A DNA stretch of 64,000 bases, taken from positions 62,001-126,000 of the forward strand of contig NZ_JOII01000005.1 of assembly GCF_000719955.1 (NCBI RefSeq), read 5' to 3'. How positions within the stretch are numbered: position 1 is the stretch's first letter; each line of letters starts with the position of its first letter. The translations under genes were made by a program, and so were the position numbers. The stretch comes from Streptomyces albidoflavus (GTDB taxonomy: Bacteria > Actinomycetota > Actinomycetes > Streptomycetales > Streptomycetaceae). This document shows, piece after piece, positions 16,762 through 24,224 of this stretch. A model generated the notes under the pieces. That model searched no databases, had not been told where the DNA came from, and saw only the letters and a program-made list of their open reading frames with translations.

Positions 16762-17817
16762 TCAGCTCTGCCCGCTGTCCTGTCCGCCGCCTCCGCTCTG
16801 TTCCCGCTGTCCGTCCGTCCCCCGCAGCGTCGCCGCGATGTGGGCCGCGGCGGTGGAGAGGTGGCGGCGGGTCTCGCGGAGTTGGTGTTCGGTGACGCCG
16901 TGGTCGCGGGCGGTGTCGCGGATGTCGTCGCGGAAGCGGTCCAGGAGGCGGTCGAGGTCGCGGGACGGGTGGCCGGAGGAGGGTTCGGTGGACCACTCCG
17001 GGATGTAGGTGAAGAGGTCGCTCTCCGGACCCGGGTTCTCGAAGACGGGCTCCTCGGCGGGGGACGCCGGGCGCTCCTGCTTCTCGGTGCCCCAGCCGAA
17101 GCGGGCGAACTCCTTGCCCAGTTCGGAGAGGCCCTCGCGGACGCCGGAGGGCCAGTCGCCCCGGGCGAAGTGGTCCTGGACCTGGTCCTGGACGCGCTTG
17201 GCCATGCGGCGCACCTCCTCCTGGGCCTGGCTGGCCTGCTCGCGGGCCCGGTCCTGGGCCTCGCGGGCCTGGGTGCGGGCGCGCTCCGCCTCCTCGCGGG
17301 CGCGGCGGCTCTCGTCCTTGGCGCGGCGGGCCTGCTCCTTCCACTCCTGCTTGGCGCGGCGCAGCTCCTCCTTGGCCAGGCGCCAGGACTCGCGCTCCGT
17401 GTCGTCGGGGGCGGAGGCGGCGGCGCTGTCGCGGGTCTGCGAGGCGGCCGCGCGCAGTTCGCGCCGCAGGTCGCCGGCGGCGCCCCGGACGTCGTCGCGG
17501 ATCTCCGCCGCCAGCTCGGCGACCGAGTCGCGGATCTCGATCTCCAGGTCGGCCAGCTCGCCCTGGCGGTCGGCCAGTTCGGCGCGGCCCGCGTCGGTGA
17601 TGGCGTAGACCTTGCGGCCGCCCTCGGTGGTGTGGCGGACCAGGCCCTCGGCCTCCAGTTTGGCCAGGCGCGGGTAGACCGTGCCGGCCGAGGGGGCGTA
17701 GAGGCCCTGGAAGCGCTCTTCGAGGAGGCGGATCACCTCGTAGCCGTGGCGGGGGGCCTCGTCGAGGAGATTGAGGAGGTAGAGGCGGAGGCGGCCATGG
17801 GCGAAGACGGGGGGCAT
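16762..17817 (-). CDS. PadR family transcriptional regulator with long coiled-coil extension
   Basis: A 351-residue protein. The N-terminal winged helix (residues 1-80; LRLYLLNLLDEAPRHGYEVIRLLEERFQGLYAPSAGTVYPRL as landmarks HGYEVI and TVYPRL) is a standard PadR domain. From about residue 85 to 215 there is a continuous charged helix rich in Ala, Glu, Arg and Lys with heptad-like spacing, then an acidic linker and a final helical domain (DLDRLLDRFRDDIRDTARDHG). PadR proteins are usually 110-190 residues, so this is unusually long. It starts one base after the stop of the DUF4097 gene and is therefore coupled to it. Confidence 0.88.
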   Translation of the reverse strand: MPPVFAHGRLRLYLLNLLDEAPRHGYEVIRLLEERFQGLYAPSAGTVYPRLAKLEAEGLVRHTTEGGRKVYAITDAGRAELADRQGELADLEIEIRDSVAELAAEIRDDVRGAAGDLRRELRAAASQTRDSAAASAPDDTERESWRLAKEELRRAKQEWKEQARRAKDESRRAREEAERARTQAREAQDRAREQASQAQEEVRRMAKRVQDQVQDHFARGDWPSGVREGLSELGKEFARFGWGTEKQERPASPAEEPVFENPGPESDLFTYIPEWSTEPSSGHPSRDLDRLLDRFRDDIRDTARDHGVTEHQLRETRRHLSTAAAHIAATLRGTDGQREQSGGGGQDSGQS

Positions 17818-17818
17818 G

Positions 17819-18769
17819 TCAGAGCACCTTCTTGTCGTTCGGTGCGGCGTCGGAGGCGGGGCGCCGCAGCAGGGCGATCGAGCCGGAGACGGTGCTCGCC
17901 TTCAGGCGCCCGCTGCCCTCGCCCAGTTTGCCGGTGATCTTCTTCATGCCGAACTGGCCGGAGACCCGCAGGTCCTCGAAGGCGTGGGAGAGGGAGCCGC
18001 TGGTGGTGTTGGCCTCGACGCGGGCGTCCGCCGGGTGCGGGAGGCGGACGGCGATCTCGCCGGAGACGCTGGACAGCTCGATGTCGGCGGGGGAGTCGGC
18101 CTGGTCGATGTCGACGATCATGTCGCCGTTGACCGAGTCGGCGTGGAGGCTGGGGCTCGTGCCGTCCACCACCGTGAGGTCGCCGGAGACGGAGGCGACG
18201 GTGAGGGGGCCGGTCACCGACTGGGCCTCGACACGGCCGGTGACGGTGTCCGCCCGCACCGCGCCGGAGAGGCCGACCAGGGTGGTCTCGCCCGAGACGG
18301 CCTTGACGTTGGCCGGGCCCGCGAGGCTGGAGACGACGGTGTCCGCGCCGACCGCGCGGACCTCCAGCCGGGCGGAGTCCGGCACCGCGACGGAGACGAC
18401 GGCGCGATGGTCCAGGGTGCGCGGGTCGGGGAGCTTGCCGCGCTCGATCAGGCGGCGCAGGCCCTGCCAGCTGAACTCCTCGTACTCGACCGTGAGGGTG
18501 GAGCCCTCGCGCCGCACCGTGAGCGGGCGGCCGGACAGCTCGGAGATGTCCAGGTGGGTGGTGGGGTCGGGGGAACCCACGACGTTCACCGCGCCGTTGA
18601 CCACGCGGACGCGGAGGGTCGTCACGGGGCCGTCGAAGGACATCCGGCGCGGGGCGTCCACGGACCAGGTGCCGTCGTCCGTCCCGCCGTCCGCGCCCTG
18701 ATGGGATTCCGCTTCCGCCCCGGGCACGGGGGGTGCGGCGTGTGGGGACTCGGATTCGGACTCGGACAT
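17819..18769 (-). CDS. DUF4097 family beta-strand repeat protein
   Basis: A 316-residue protein with an acidic Ser/Glu-rich start and then repeated short beta strands typical of DUF4097 (ANVKAVSGETTLVGL, VEAQSVTGPLTVASVSGDLTV, IELSSVSGEIAVRLP), predicted to form a beta-helix-like fold. No signal peptide or membrane segment, so it is probably cytoplasmic or membrane-peripheral. First gene of an operon with the PadR regulator, which likely controls it through the palindrome just upstream. Function of the family is unknown; related proteins are linked to envelope-stress loci. Confidence 0.85.
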   Translation of the reverse strand: MSESESESPHAAPPVPGAEAESHQGADGGTDDGTWSVDAPRRMSFDGPVTTLRVRVVNGAVNVVGSPDPTTHLDISELSGRPLTVRREGSTLTVEYEEFSWQGLRRLIERGKLPDPRTLDHRAVVSVAVPDSARLEVRAVGADTVVSSLAGPANVKAVSGETTLVGLSGAVRADTVTGRVEAQSVTGPLTVASVSGDLTVVDGTSPSLHADSVNGDMIVDIDQADSPADIELSSVSGEIAVRLPHPADARVEANTTSGSLSHAFEDLRVSGQFGMKKITGKLGEGSGRLKASTVSGSIALLRRPASDAAPNDKKVL

Positions 18770-18806
18770 GGTGCTGACCTCCTCGGCCTGGCGCACGGCA
18801 ACGCGT

Positions 18807-18839
18807 CATATCGCATCACCTGGGACACACGATATATCG
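18807..18839. promoter_or_regulatory. Candidate PadR operator
   Basis: The perfect palindrome CGATATATCG (18830-18839) and a half-site CATATCG (18807-18813) stand out as AT-rich islands 40-70 bases upstream of the DUF4097 start. ATAT-centred palindromes are typical PadR targets, and the PadR gene is in the same operon. Confidence 0.55.
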
Positions 18840-18939
18840 CGGTCGGCGGAAGTCAAGGGCTCGGGAGGGGGAGGGGTGGCCGAGGAGGGGAAAGTGGCCG
18901 AAAAGGCACGATGGTTCGTTCTGTCCTAGCGTGTGCACC

Positions 18940-19794
18940 ATGCCGACGGACGCCGCGCGGAACCTCGAACAGCCCCTGCGGGGCACCGGCGGGCTGCTGC
19001 TCTGCCGGGCCGCCCCCGACGCCGTGGCCCCGGCGGCCGTCCTGCTCAGGCGCCCCATGCTGCTCGCCCCCGCCGGTGGCGGGTGGAGCGTGCTGGTGCC
19101 CGCGGACCTGTCCTGGCAGGGCGAGGAGGAACCGGTCGACCTCGTGCTCGACGGCTGGGCGGCGGCGCTCGCCGTGGGGGCACCCTGGCCGGTTCTCGCT
19201 CTCTGGTGGGACGCGGGCCGCGCCGGCTTCAGCCTCGCCTCCGGCGTCCGGCGGCCCGTCGGGTACGTGTGGCTGGCGGACGGCACCCCGGCGGGGGAGG
19301 ACGAGGCGATGCGTACCTTCGCCGGGCGGCTCGGGCTCGACCCGGTCTTCGCCGTTGAGGCGCTGGACGCGCTGACCCGGCCGGACTCCGAGGCGGACGG
19401 GGCCGCGCGGCTGCGGGGCGTCCTCGCGGTGCTGGCGCACGCCGGGCTCGCGCTGCCGGCCGGGCTGGTGCCGGTCCGCCCGGCCGACGCGCTGGCCGAG
19501 GCGGCGGGGATGGCACCCGGCGTGCGGCGGACGGACCGGGCCGGCTGGCGGGAGGTCGTCCGGCCCGAGCTGGTCGAGGCGAGCGTCGTCGGGCCGCTGA
19601 TGCGGGGGCGCCGGGCCCGGCTGCTGGCGGCGGCGCACCTGGTGGCGGGCAGCGCCCTCGGGCTCTGGGGGCTCGGGCGGCGCAGCGGCGGCTGGGCGGC
19701 GGCGGGCGGGCTGCTGGTGGCCCAGGGGATCGCGGGGCTCGCCTACGACCGGTTCAGGAGCGACCGGGCGCGTCTCCCGGTGCCGCCGGACTGA
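18940..19794 (+). CDS. Conserved-looking protein with C-terminal membrane segments, function unknown
   Basis: A 284-residue protein I do not recognise. Most of it looks soluble (GTGGLLLCRAAPDAVAPAAVLLRRPMLLAP; WLADGTPAGEDEAMRTFAGRLGLD) and two hydrophobic segments lie near the C-terminus (LLAAAHLVAGSALGLWGL and AAGGLLVAQGIAGLAY). ATG 18940 has no ribosome site, but TAGCGT ends seven bases upstream, so the message is probably leaderless. GTG 18931 is an alternative. Third positions are almost all G/C, so coding is secure. Confidence 0.7.
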   Translation: MPTDAARNLEQPLRGTGGLLLCRAAPDAVAPAAVLLRRPMLLAPAGGGWSVLVPADLSWQGEEEPVDLVLDGWAAALAVGAPWPVLALWWDAGRAGFSLASGVRRPVGYVWLADGTPAGEDEAMRTFAGRLGLDPVFAVEALDALTRPDSEADGAARLRGVLAVLAHAGLALPAGLVPVRPADALAEAAGMAPGVRRTDRAGWREVVRPELVEASVVGPLMRGRRARLLAAAHLVAGSALGLWGLGRRSGGWAAAGGLLVAQGIAGLAYDRFRSDRARLPVPPD

Positions 19795-19800
19795 GGGAGC

Positions 19801-19822
19801 CCGGGCCCGCGACGGGGCCCGG
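19801..19822. terminator. Hairpin between convergent genes
   Basis: CCGGGCCC and GGGCCCGG, six bases apart, lie between the convergent stops at 19794 and 19828. Confidence 0.5.
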
Positions 19823-19827
19823 TGCCG

Positions 19828-20010
19828 TTACTCGTCCTCGTCCTCGTCGTCGAGGCGGGCCAGCCAGGTGGCGAGGCGCTCGACCGGGACCTCGAAGTCG
19901 GGGTTGAGGTCGACGAAGGTGCGCAGCTGCTCGGCGAGCCACTCGAAGGTGACCTCCTCCTCGCCGCGCCGCTTCTCCAGCTCCTCGATGCCGCGGTCGG
20001 TGAAGTACAT
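19828..20010 (-). CDS. DUF6104 family small protein
   Basis: A 60-residue protein starting MYFTDRGIEELEKRRGEEEV and containing FEWLAEQLRTFVDLNPDFEVPVERLATWLARL, which I recognise as the DUF6104 family, near-universal in Streptomyces. It is acidic, with an all-acidic C-terminus (DDEDEDE), and is predicted all-helical. No function is known. ATG 20010. Confidence 0.85.
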   Translation of the reverse strand: MYFTDRGIEELEKRRGEEEVTFEWLAEQLRTFVDLNPDFEVPVERLATWLARLDDEDEDE

Positions 20011-20292
20011 GGGGTGCTCCGTCACAGGTCGCAAGGGGTACGGGCGGCCGCCGCGGGCCGCCGACCCATGATAGGCGGGCCCCCGCGCGGGCCGCCGGGC
20101 CCTCGCCACCCCCGGCCGCCGGGGTCTACCCTGCACCCCCCACGGGCAGGTACAGGGGAGACGTGGGAGACGGGGGGACCCCAGCATGACCGCGGAAGCA
20201 ACGGCAACCCCGCGCACGGCGCGCACCGCTCGCCCGTGCGCGCCCCGGCGCGAGGCCCGGGTACGCGCTCCCGGCCCCGGGCGGTGCGCCCG

Positions 20293-20814
20293 GTGACCGC
20301 CGAGGAGGCGGACCGGCCCCGGGTCGCGTACGTCGAACTGCCCGACGGCACGCCCGTCTGGGCCCGGATCTCGCAGGCCGACGAGCTGGAACTGCCGGAC
20401 GGGGCGCCGCTCTACACCGACGCCGGGTTCGCCGGGCGGGCCGGGGAGCGGGTCCAGGCGCAGGTGGCCGGGCTCGGCGGGCTGATCACCGGGGTGGCCA
20501 GGTCGGTCGCCCAGGGGCTGCGGGCGGTCCGGCCCGACGAGGTCAGCGTCGAGTTCGGGATCGAACTGACCGGCAAGGCGGGCAAGGTCGTCGGACTGCT
20601 CGCCGACGGCGAGGCCAAGGCGGCCCTCACCGTGACGCTGACCTGGCAGAACGGCGGACCGCCGGAGCTCGACGAGGCGCCGGCCGAGGAGGACGGCGCC
20701 GGGCCCGGCGCCCCGGAGGCCGACGGGCCGCCGGGCCGGGACCGAGGGGGCGCACCCTCCCGCGCACCGGGGCGGCCAGGGCACGGGGGGAGCGGCGCCG
20801 GAGCCGTCCCGTGA
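20293..20814 (+). CDS. CU044_2847 family protein
   Basis: A 173-residue protein. The N-terminal 115 residues match the CU044_2847 family: VAYVELPDGTPVWARIS, a central helix region with GGLITGVARSVAQGLRAVRPDEVSVEFGIELTGKAGK, and VTLTWQ at the end of the domain. The rest is a disordered Gly/Pro/Asp tail. The family recurs near trypsin-like proteases and STAND or vWA proteins in actinobacteria and may be an adaptor or effector-associated module; the precise role is unknown. GTG 20293 is the best start (GTG 20284 is possible). Its stop codon overlaps the next start by four bases. Confidence 0.75.
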   Translation: MTAEEADRPRVAYVELPDGTPVWARISQADELELPDGAPLYTDAGFAGRAGERVQAQVAGLGGLITGVARSVAQGLRAVRPDEVSVEFGIELTGKAGKVVGLLADGEAKAALTVTLTWQNGGPPELDEAPAEEDGAGPGAPEADGPPGRDRGGAPSRAPGRPGHGGSGAGAVP

Positions 20815-23075
20815 CGGGGGAGGGCGCCACCGGCGCGAGGGGCGCGGCGGCGGGGGACGAACCGCCCCTGGAACACCTCATCGCGGCGGCCACCGTACGC
20901 ATCCATGGACGGCGGCCCGGGTATGACCCCAGCGGGCCGGACGAGGGCGTCCGGACCTTTCTCGGGAGCGGCTTCTTCGTCGCGCCGAACTGGGTGCTGA
21001 CCTGTGCCCATGTGGCGCTGGCGGAGGGAGGGGGCCTTGTGGACGTCGTCCATGAGCCGGAGCCAGGCGGTCCGCCCGCTGTGGTGCCCGGCGAGGTCGC
21101 CGTCGCGCTGCCCGAGACCCCGCCCCGGCCGGGCGAGGGATGGGCCGCGCCCGACCTCGCGCTGATCCGCCTCCAGAAGCCGGCCGACCACGCCTGCGTC
21201 CACCTCGCCGAGCAGCCGCTGACCGACCACGGCCGCCAGGCCGGCGGCCGCTCCGGGCTGCTCCTCGGCTTCGCCGGCTGGTTCCGCTCCGGACACCGCC
21301 TCAGCAGGTACGACGGGACCGTCACCGTCCTCGGCCGGATCGGCTGGGGCGCCGACGAGGAGCTGCGGCTCGGCGACGACGACCTGCCCGACGGCGTCTC
21401 CGGCGGCCCGGTCTTCGACCCGCACCGCGGCGAGGTGGTCGCCCTGGTCAAGTCCCGCCGCACCCGCGAACAGGGCGGCACCGCCGTCCGCACCGGGCAG
21501 CTCCGCCACCTCCCCGTCGCCACCGCCCCCCCGCCCGCCGCCGCGCCCGCCCCCGCCGGCTCCGGCGCGCACTCCCGGGCGTACGCCCCCGAGGACCACG
21601 GCCCCGGCCACCCGGCGGGAGCGGCCTGGCCGCCGCCGGACCCGGCGCCCGACCCCGGCGACCTCTACCAGGAGGTTCTGCGCGGTCACGACCGCTTCCA
21701 CCGCGACCGGCTGCGCCACGCCGACCGGGACGGTGCGCCGCCCGCCTGGGCCGACACCCAGGCCGTCCTGGACGGCGCCCGCACCGTCCCCTTCGGCCCC
21801 CGCGAGCGGACCCTGCTCCTCGGCGCCCTCGGCGAACTCCCGCCGCCGCCCTCCACCGCCGGGCTCACCGCGCTGCTCCGCTCCGTCCCCGGCTGCGCCT
21901 CCGCCGCGCGCACCGTCCCGCCGCCCCGCGCCTGGCGCGACGGACTCGGCGGGCTCTACGAGAGCCACGCCACCGACGAGGGCCGTCGCCTAGCCGTCCT
22001 CCGCTACGTGGTCGCGGTGCTGCACACCCCGCGCTCCCACCACGACCCCGGCACCGCCGAGGCCGAGGCCGCCCTGCGCACCTGGCTGCACCGGACCACC
22101 GCCGCCCTCGACCGGCCGGTGCGCGGCGAGATCACCGCCGAACTGCGCCGCCACGCCGCCGCCCCCGCGCCCCCGCCGCCCCAGGACCCCGCCCGGGGCA
22201 CCCGCCACAGCGTCCTGCTCGAACTGACCCGCCGCCCCTGGGAACAGGACAGCTTCGACTGGCGGATCGGCCTGCTCCCCGCGCCCGGCCCGCCCCGCCC
22301 CGCCGGAGCCCCGGCCGAGGGCCCGCCCGACCCGCCGGAGCCCGAGCCGCTCCACGACGACCACACCGGAACCCCGCTCGCCGAGCTGCCCGCGCGCCTC
22401 GCCGGACCCCTCGCCCGCGCCTTCACCCTCGCCGACGAGCCCGGCACGCCCGCCCTGCTCCAGGTCGCCCTGGAGCGGGACGTGCTCGGCCTGCCCGTCG
22501 ACACCTGGCCGGCCGGCCCGGGCGGGCCGCCGCTCGGCCGGCTCCGCCCGGTCGTCGTCCGGCCCGCCGAACCACCCGGCGGCGCCGGCGGGCCCGACCC
22601 CGTCGCCGACCGGTACCACCGCTGGCGCTGGACCCACGACGACGCCCCGCTCGCCCCCGGCATCCGCGGCAGGGTCCTGGACTGCGAGGCGGGTACGCGG
22701 GTACCCGTACCGTCGACGGACCAGCTGCGTTCGCTCGCCCACGCGTCGGTGCCGGTGCTCTGCCACTACCGGGGGTACGGGCACGCCGGCTCCGCCGAGG
22801 CGCTCGCCCGGCTCGTCGACGGCGGCTTCGGCGTCGCGCTGTGGCGCCGGGGCACGGGCGGACCGGAGCGGATGTGCGCCGAGTTCCACCGGCGCGCCGA
22901 GGCCGAACTGGCCCGCGCCCGTACCGCCCAGCGGCTCCCCGGCCTGGTCCACGCCCTGCGCGCCGCCCTCGCCGAGGGGCGCACCGACAGCTTCTGGGCC
23001 GACGGTGTGGCCCTGCTGTACGACGATCCGCACCAGCCGCTGCCCGGCTCCGACGACCTGTTCGCCCCACTCTGA
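20811..23075 (+). CDS. Trypsin-like serine protease fused to a VMAP-C-like region
   Basis: A 754-residue protein. Residues about 20-235 form a trypsin-like protease with an intact triad: His67 in VLTCAHV, Asp115 in APDLALIRL, Ser197 in DGVSGGPVF. No signal peptide, so it acts in the cytoplasm. A Pro/Ala linker follows, then a helical middle region with TVPFGPRERTLLLGALGELPPPP, and a C-terminal half with RLRPVVVRP and WADGVALLYDDPHQPLPGSDD that resembles VMAP-C (vWA-MoxR-associated protein). In such ternary systems VMAP carries the effector, here a protease. GTGA overlap with the upstream gene; MoxR and vWA-like genes follow. Confidence 0.75.
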   Translation: MTGEGATGARGAAAGDEPPLEHLIAAATVRIHGRRPGYDPSGPDEGVRTFLGSGFFVAPNWVLTCAHVALAEGGGLVDVVHEPEPGGPPAVVPGEVAVALPETPPRPGEGWAAPDLALIRLQKPADHACVHLAEQPLTDHGRQAGGRSGLLLGFAGWFRSGHRLSRYDGTVTVLGRIGWGADEELRLGDDDLPDGVSGGPVFDPHRGEVVALVKSRRTREQGGTAVRTGQLRHLPVATAPPPAAAPAPAGSGAHSRAYAPEDHGPGHPAGAAWPPPDPAPDPGDLYQEVLRGHDRFHRDRLRHADRDGAPPAWADTQAVLDGARTVPFGPRERTLLLGALGELPPPPSTAGLTALLRSVPGCASAARTVPPPRAWRDGLGGLYESHATDEGRRLAVLRYVVAVLHTPRSHHDPGTAEAEAALRTWLHRTTAALDRPVRGEITAELRRHAAAPAPPPPQDPARGTRHSVLLELTRRPWEQDSFDWRIGLLPAPGPPRPAGAPAEGPPDPPEPEPLHDDHTGTPLAELPARLAGPLARAFTLADEPGTPALLQVALERDVLGLPVDTWPAGPGGPPLGRLRPVVVRPAEPPGGAGGPDPVADRYHRWRWTHDDAPLAPGIRGRVLDCEAGTRVPVPSTDQLRSLAHASVPVLCHYRGYGHAGSAEALARLVDGGFGVALWRRGTGGPERMCAEFHRRAEAELARARTAQRLPGLVHALRAALAEGRTDSFWADGVALLYDDPHQPLPGSDDLFAPL

Positions 23076-23195
23076 ACAACCACCTGACGACCCGCCGTGC
23101 GGCTCGCTACCGTGAGCCGCGAACCGGCGCCGACCGGCCGGCCCCCGGGCCCGGCCGCCCGAGACCTGTGCGACCCAGCGACCACGAGGATTGCT

Positions 23196-24218
23196 ATGAG
23201 CGCGACCGACGAGTCCGGCGAGTGGCTCATCTACCGAGGCGCCGGCGAACCCCACGACGGCATCCTCCGGCTGCCCGACCCGCCGCCCTGGCGGGACTTC
23301 CGCCGCCGCGAGGGAGCGGGCACCACCGAGACGCGCCGCCTGGGCGCCTACCGCGACCAGGCCGTCTCGCTGCGCCCCGAGGCCGAGGAGCTGGAGGTCA
23401 TCAATGCCGCGCTCTACCTGCGCCGGCCCCTCCTCGTCACCGGCGGCCCCGGCGTCGGCAAGAGCAGCCTCGCGCACTCGGTCGCCGACGAACTGGGCCT
23501 CGGCGACGTGCTGCGCTGGCCCGTCGTCAGCCGCTCCACCCTCCAGGACGGCCTGTACCACTACGACGCGATAGCCCGCCTCCAGGACGTCCAGATCGCC
23601 GCCCACAGCGGCACCGCCACCGAACCCGGAGCCCCAGGCTCCGTCGAGTCCATCGGCGACTACCTGCGGCTCGGCCCGCTCGGCACCGCCCTGCTCCCCG
23701 GCGAACTGCCCCGCGTCCTGCTCATCGACGAACTCGACAAGAGCGACATCGACCTCCCCAACGACCTCCTGAACGTGCTGGAGGAGGGCGAGTTCACCAT
23801 CCCCGAACTCCAGCGGATCGCCGACCGGCTGCCCGACCGGACCGCCCACGTCCTCACCCACGACGGGCGCCGCGTCCCCGTGAAGGACGGGCGCGTCCAG
23901 TGCACCGCCTTCCCCTTCACCGTGCTGACCAGCAACGAGGAACGCGACTTCCCCGCCCCGCTGATGCGCCGCTGCATCCACCTGGAGCTGGGCCGCCCCG
24001 ACCACGCCCGGCTCGCCAGCTTCGTCCGCGCCCACCTGGGCCACGACCGCGAACGCGGCGGCGGCGACCTGATCGTCCGGTTCCTGGAGCGCTCCCGCAG
24101 CGAACTCCTCGCCGCCGACCAGCTCCTCAACGCCATCCACCTCACCCAGACCGCCCCCGACCTGGACCGGGAGCGCCTCGCCGACCTGCTCATCCAGCGA
24201 CTCGACCGGCCGAGGTGA
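23196..24218 (+). CDS. MoxR-type AAA+ ATPase
   Basis: A 340-residue AAA+ ATPase. Walker A is GGPGVGKSS at residues 83-91, Walker B is VLLIDELDKSDIDLPNDLLNVLEEGEF, and sensor 1 is FTVLTSNEERDFP, with the arginine finger likely in LMRRCIHLEL. The DELDK and NDLL-LEEG patterns are characteristic of MoxR-like ATPases that remodel or activate vWA-domain partners. ATG 23196 follows GAGGA. Only six bases separate it from the SAV_2336/vWA-like gene, so the two products are probably made together and act as a pair. Confidence 0.85.
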   Translation: MSATDESGEWLIYRGAGEPHDGILRLPDPPPWRDFRRREGAGTTETRRLGAYRDQAVSLRPEAEELEVINAALYLRRPLLVTGGPGVGKSSLAHSVADELGLGDVLRWPVVSRSTLQDGLYHYDAIARLQDVQIAAHSGTATEPGAPGSVESIGDYLRLGPLGTALLPGELPRVLLIDELDKSDIDLPNDLLNVLEEGEFTIPELQRIADRLPDRTAHVLTHDGRRVPVKDGRVQCTAFPFTVLTSNEERDFPAPLMRRCIHLELGRPDHARLASFVRAHLGHDRERGGGDLIVRFLERSRSELLAADQLLNAIHLTQTAPDLDRERLADLLIQRLDRPR

Positions 24219-24224
24219 GCGAGG

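Noticed and set aside
16485..17008. Possible gene on the plus strand continuing into the PadR gene
   Set aside because: It runs antisense to the PadR coding region and has no ribosome site or recognisable sequence.
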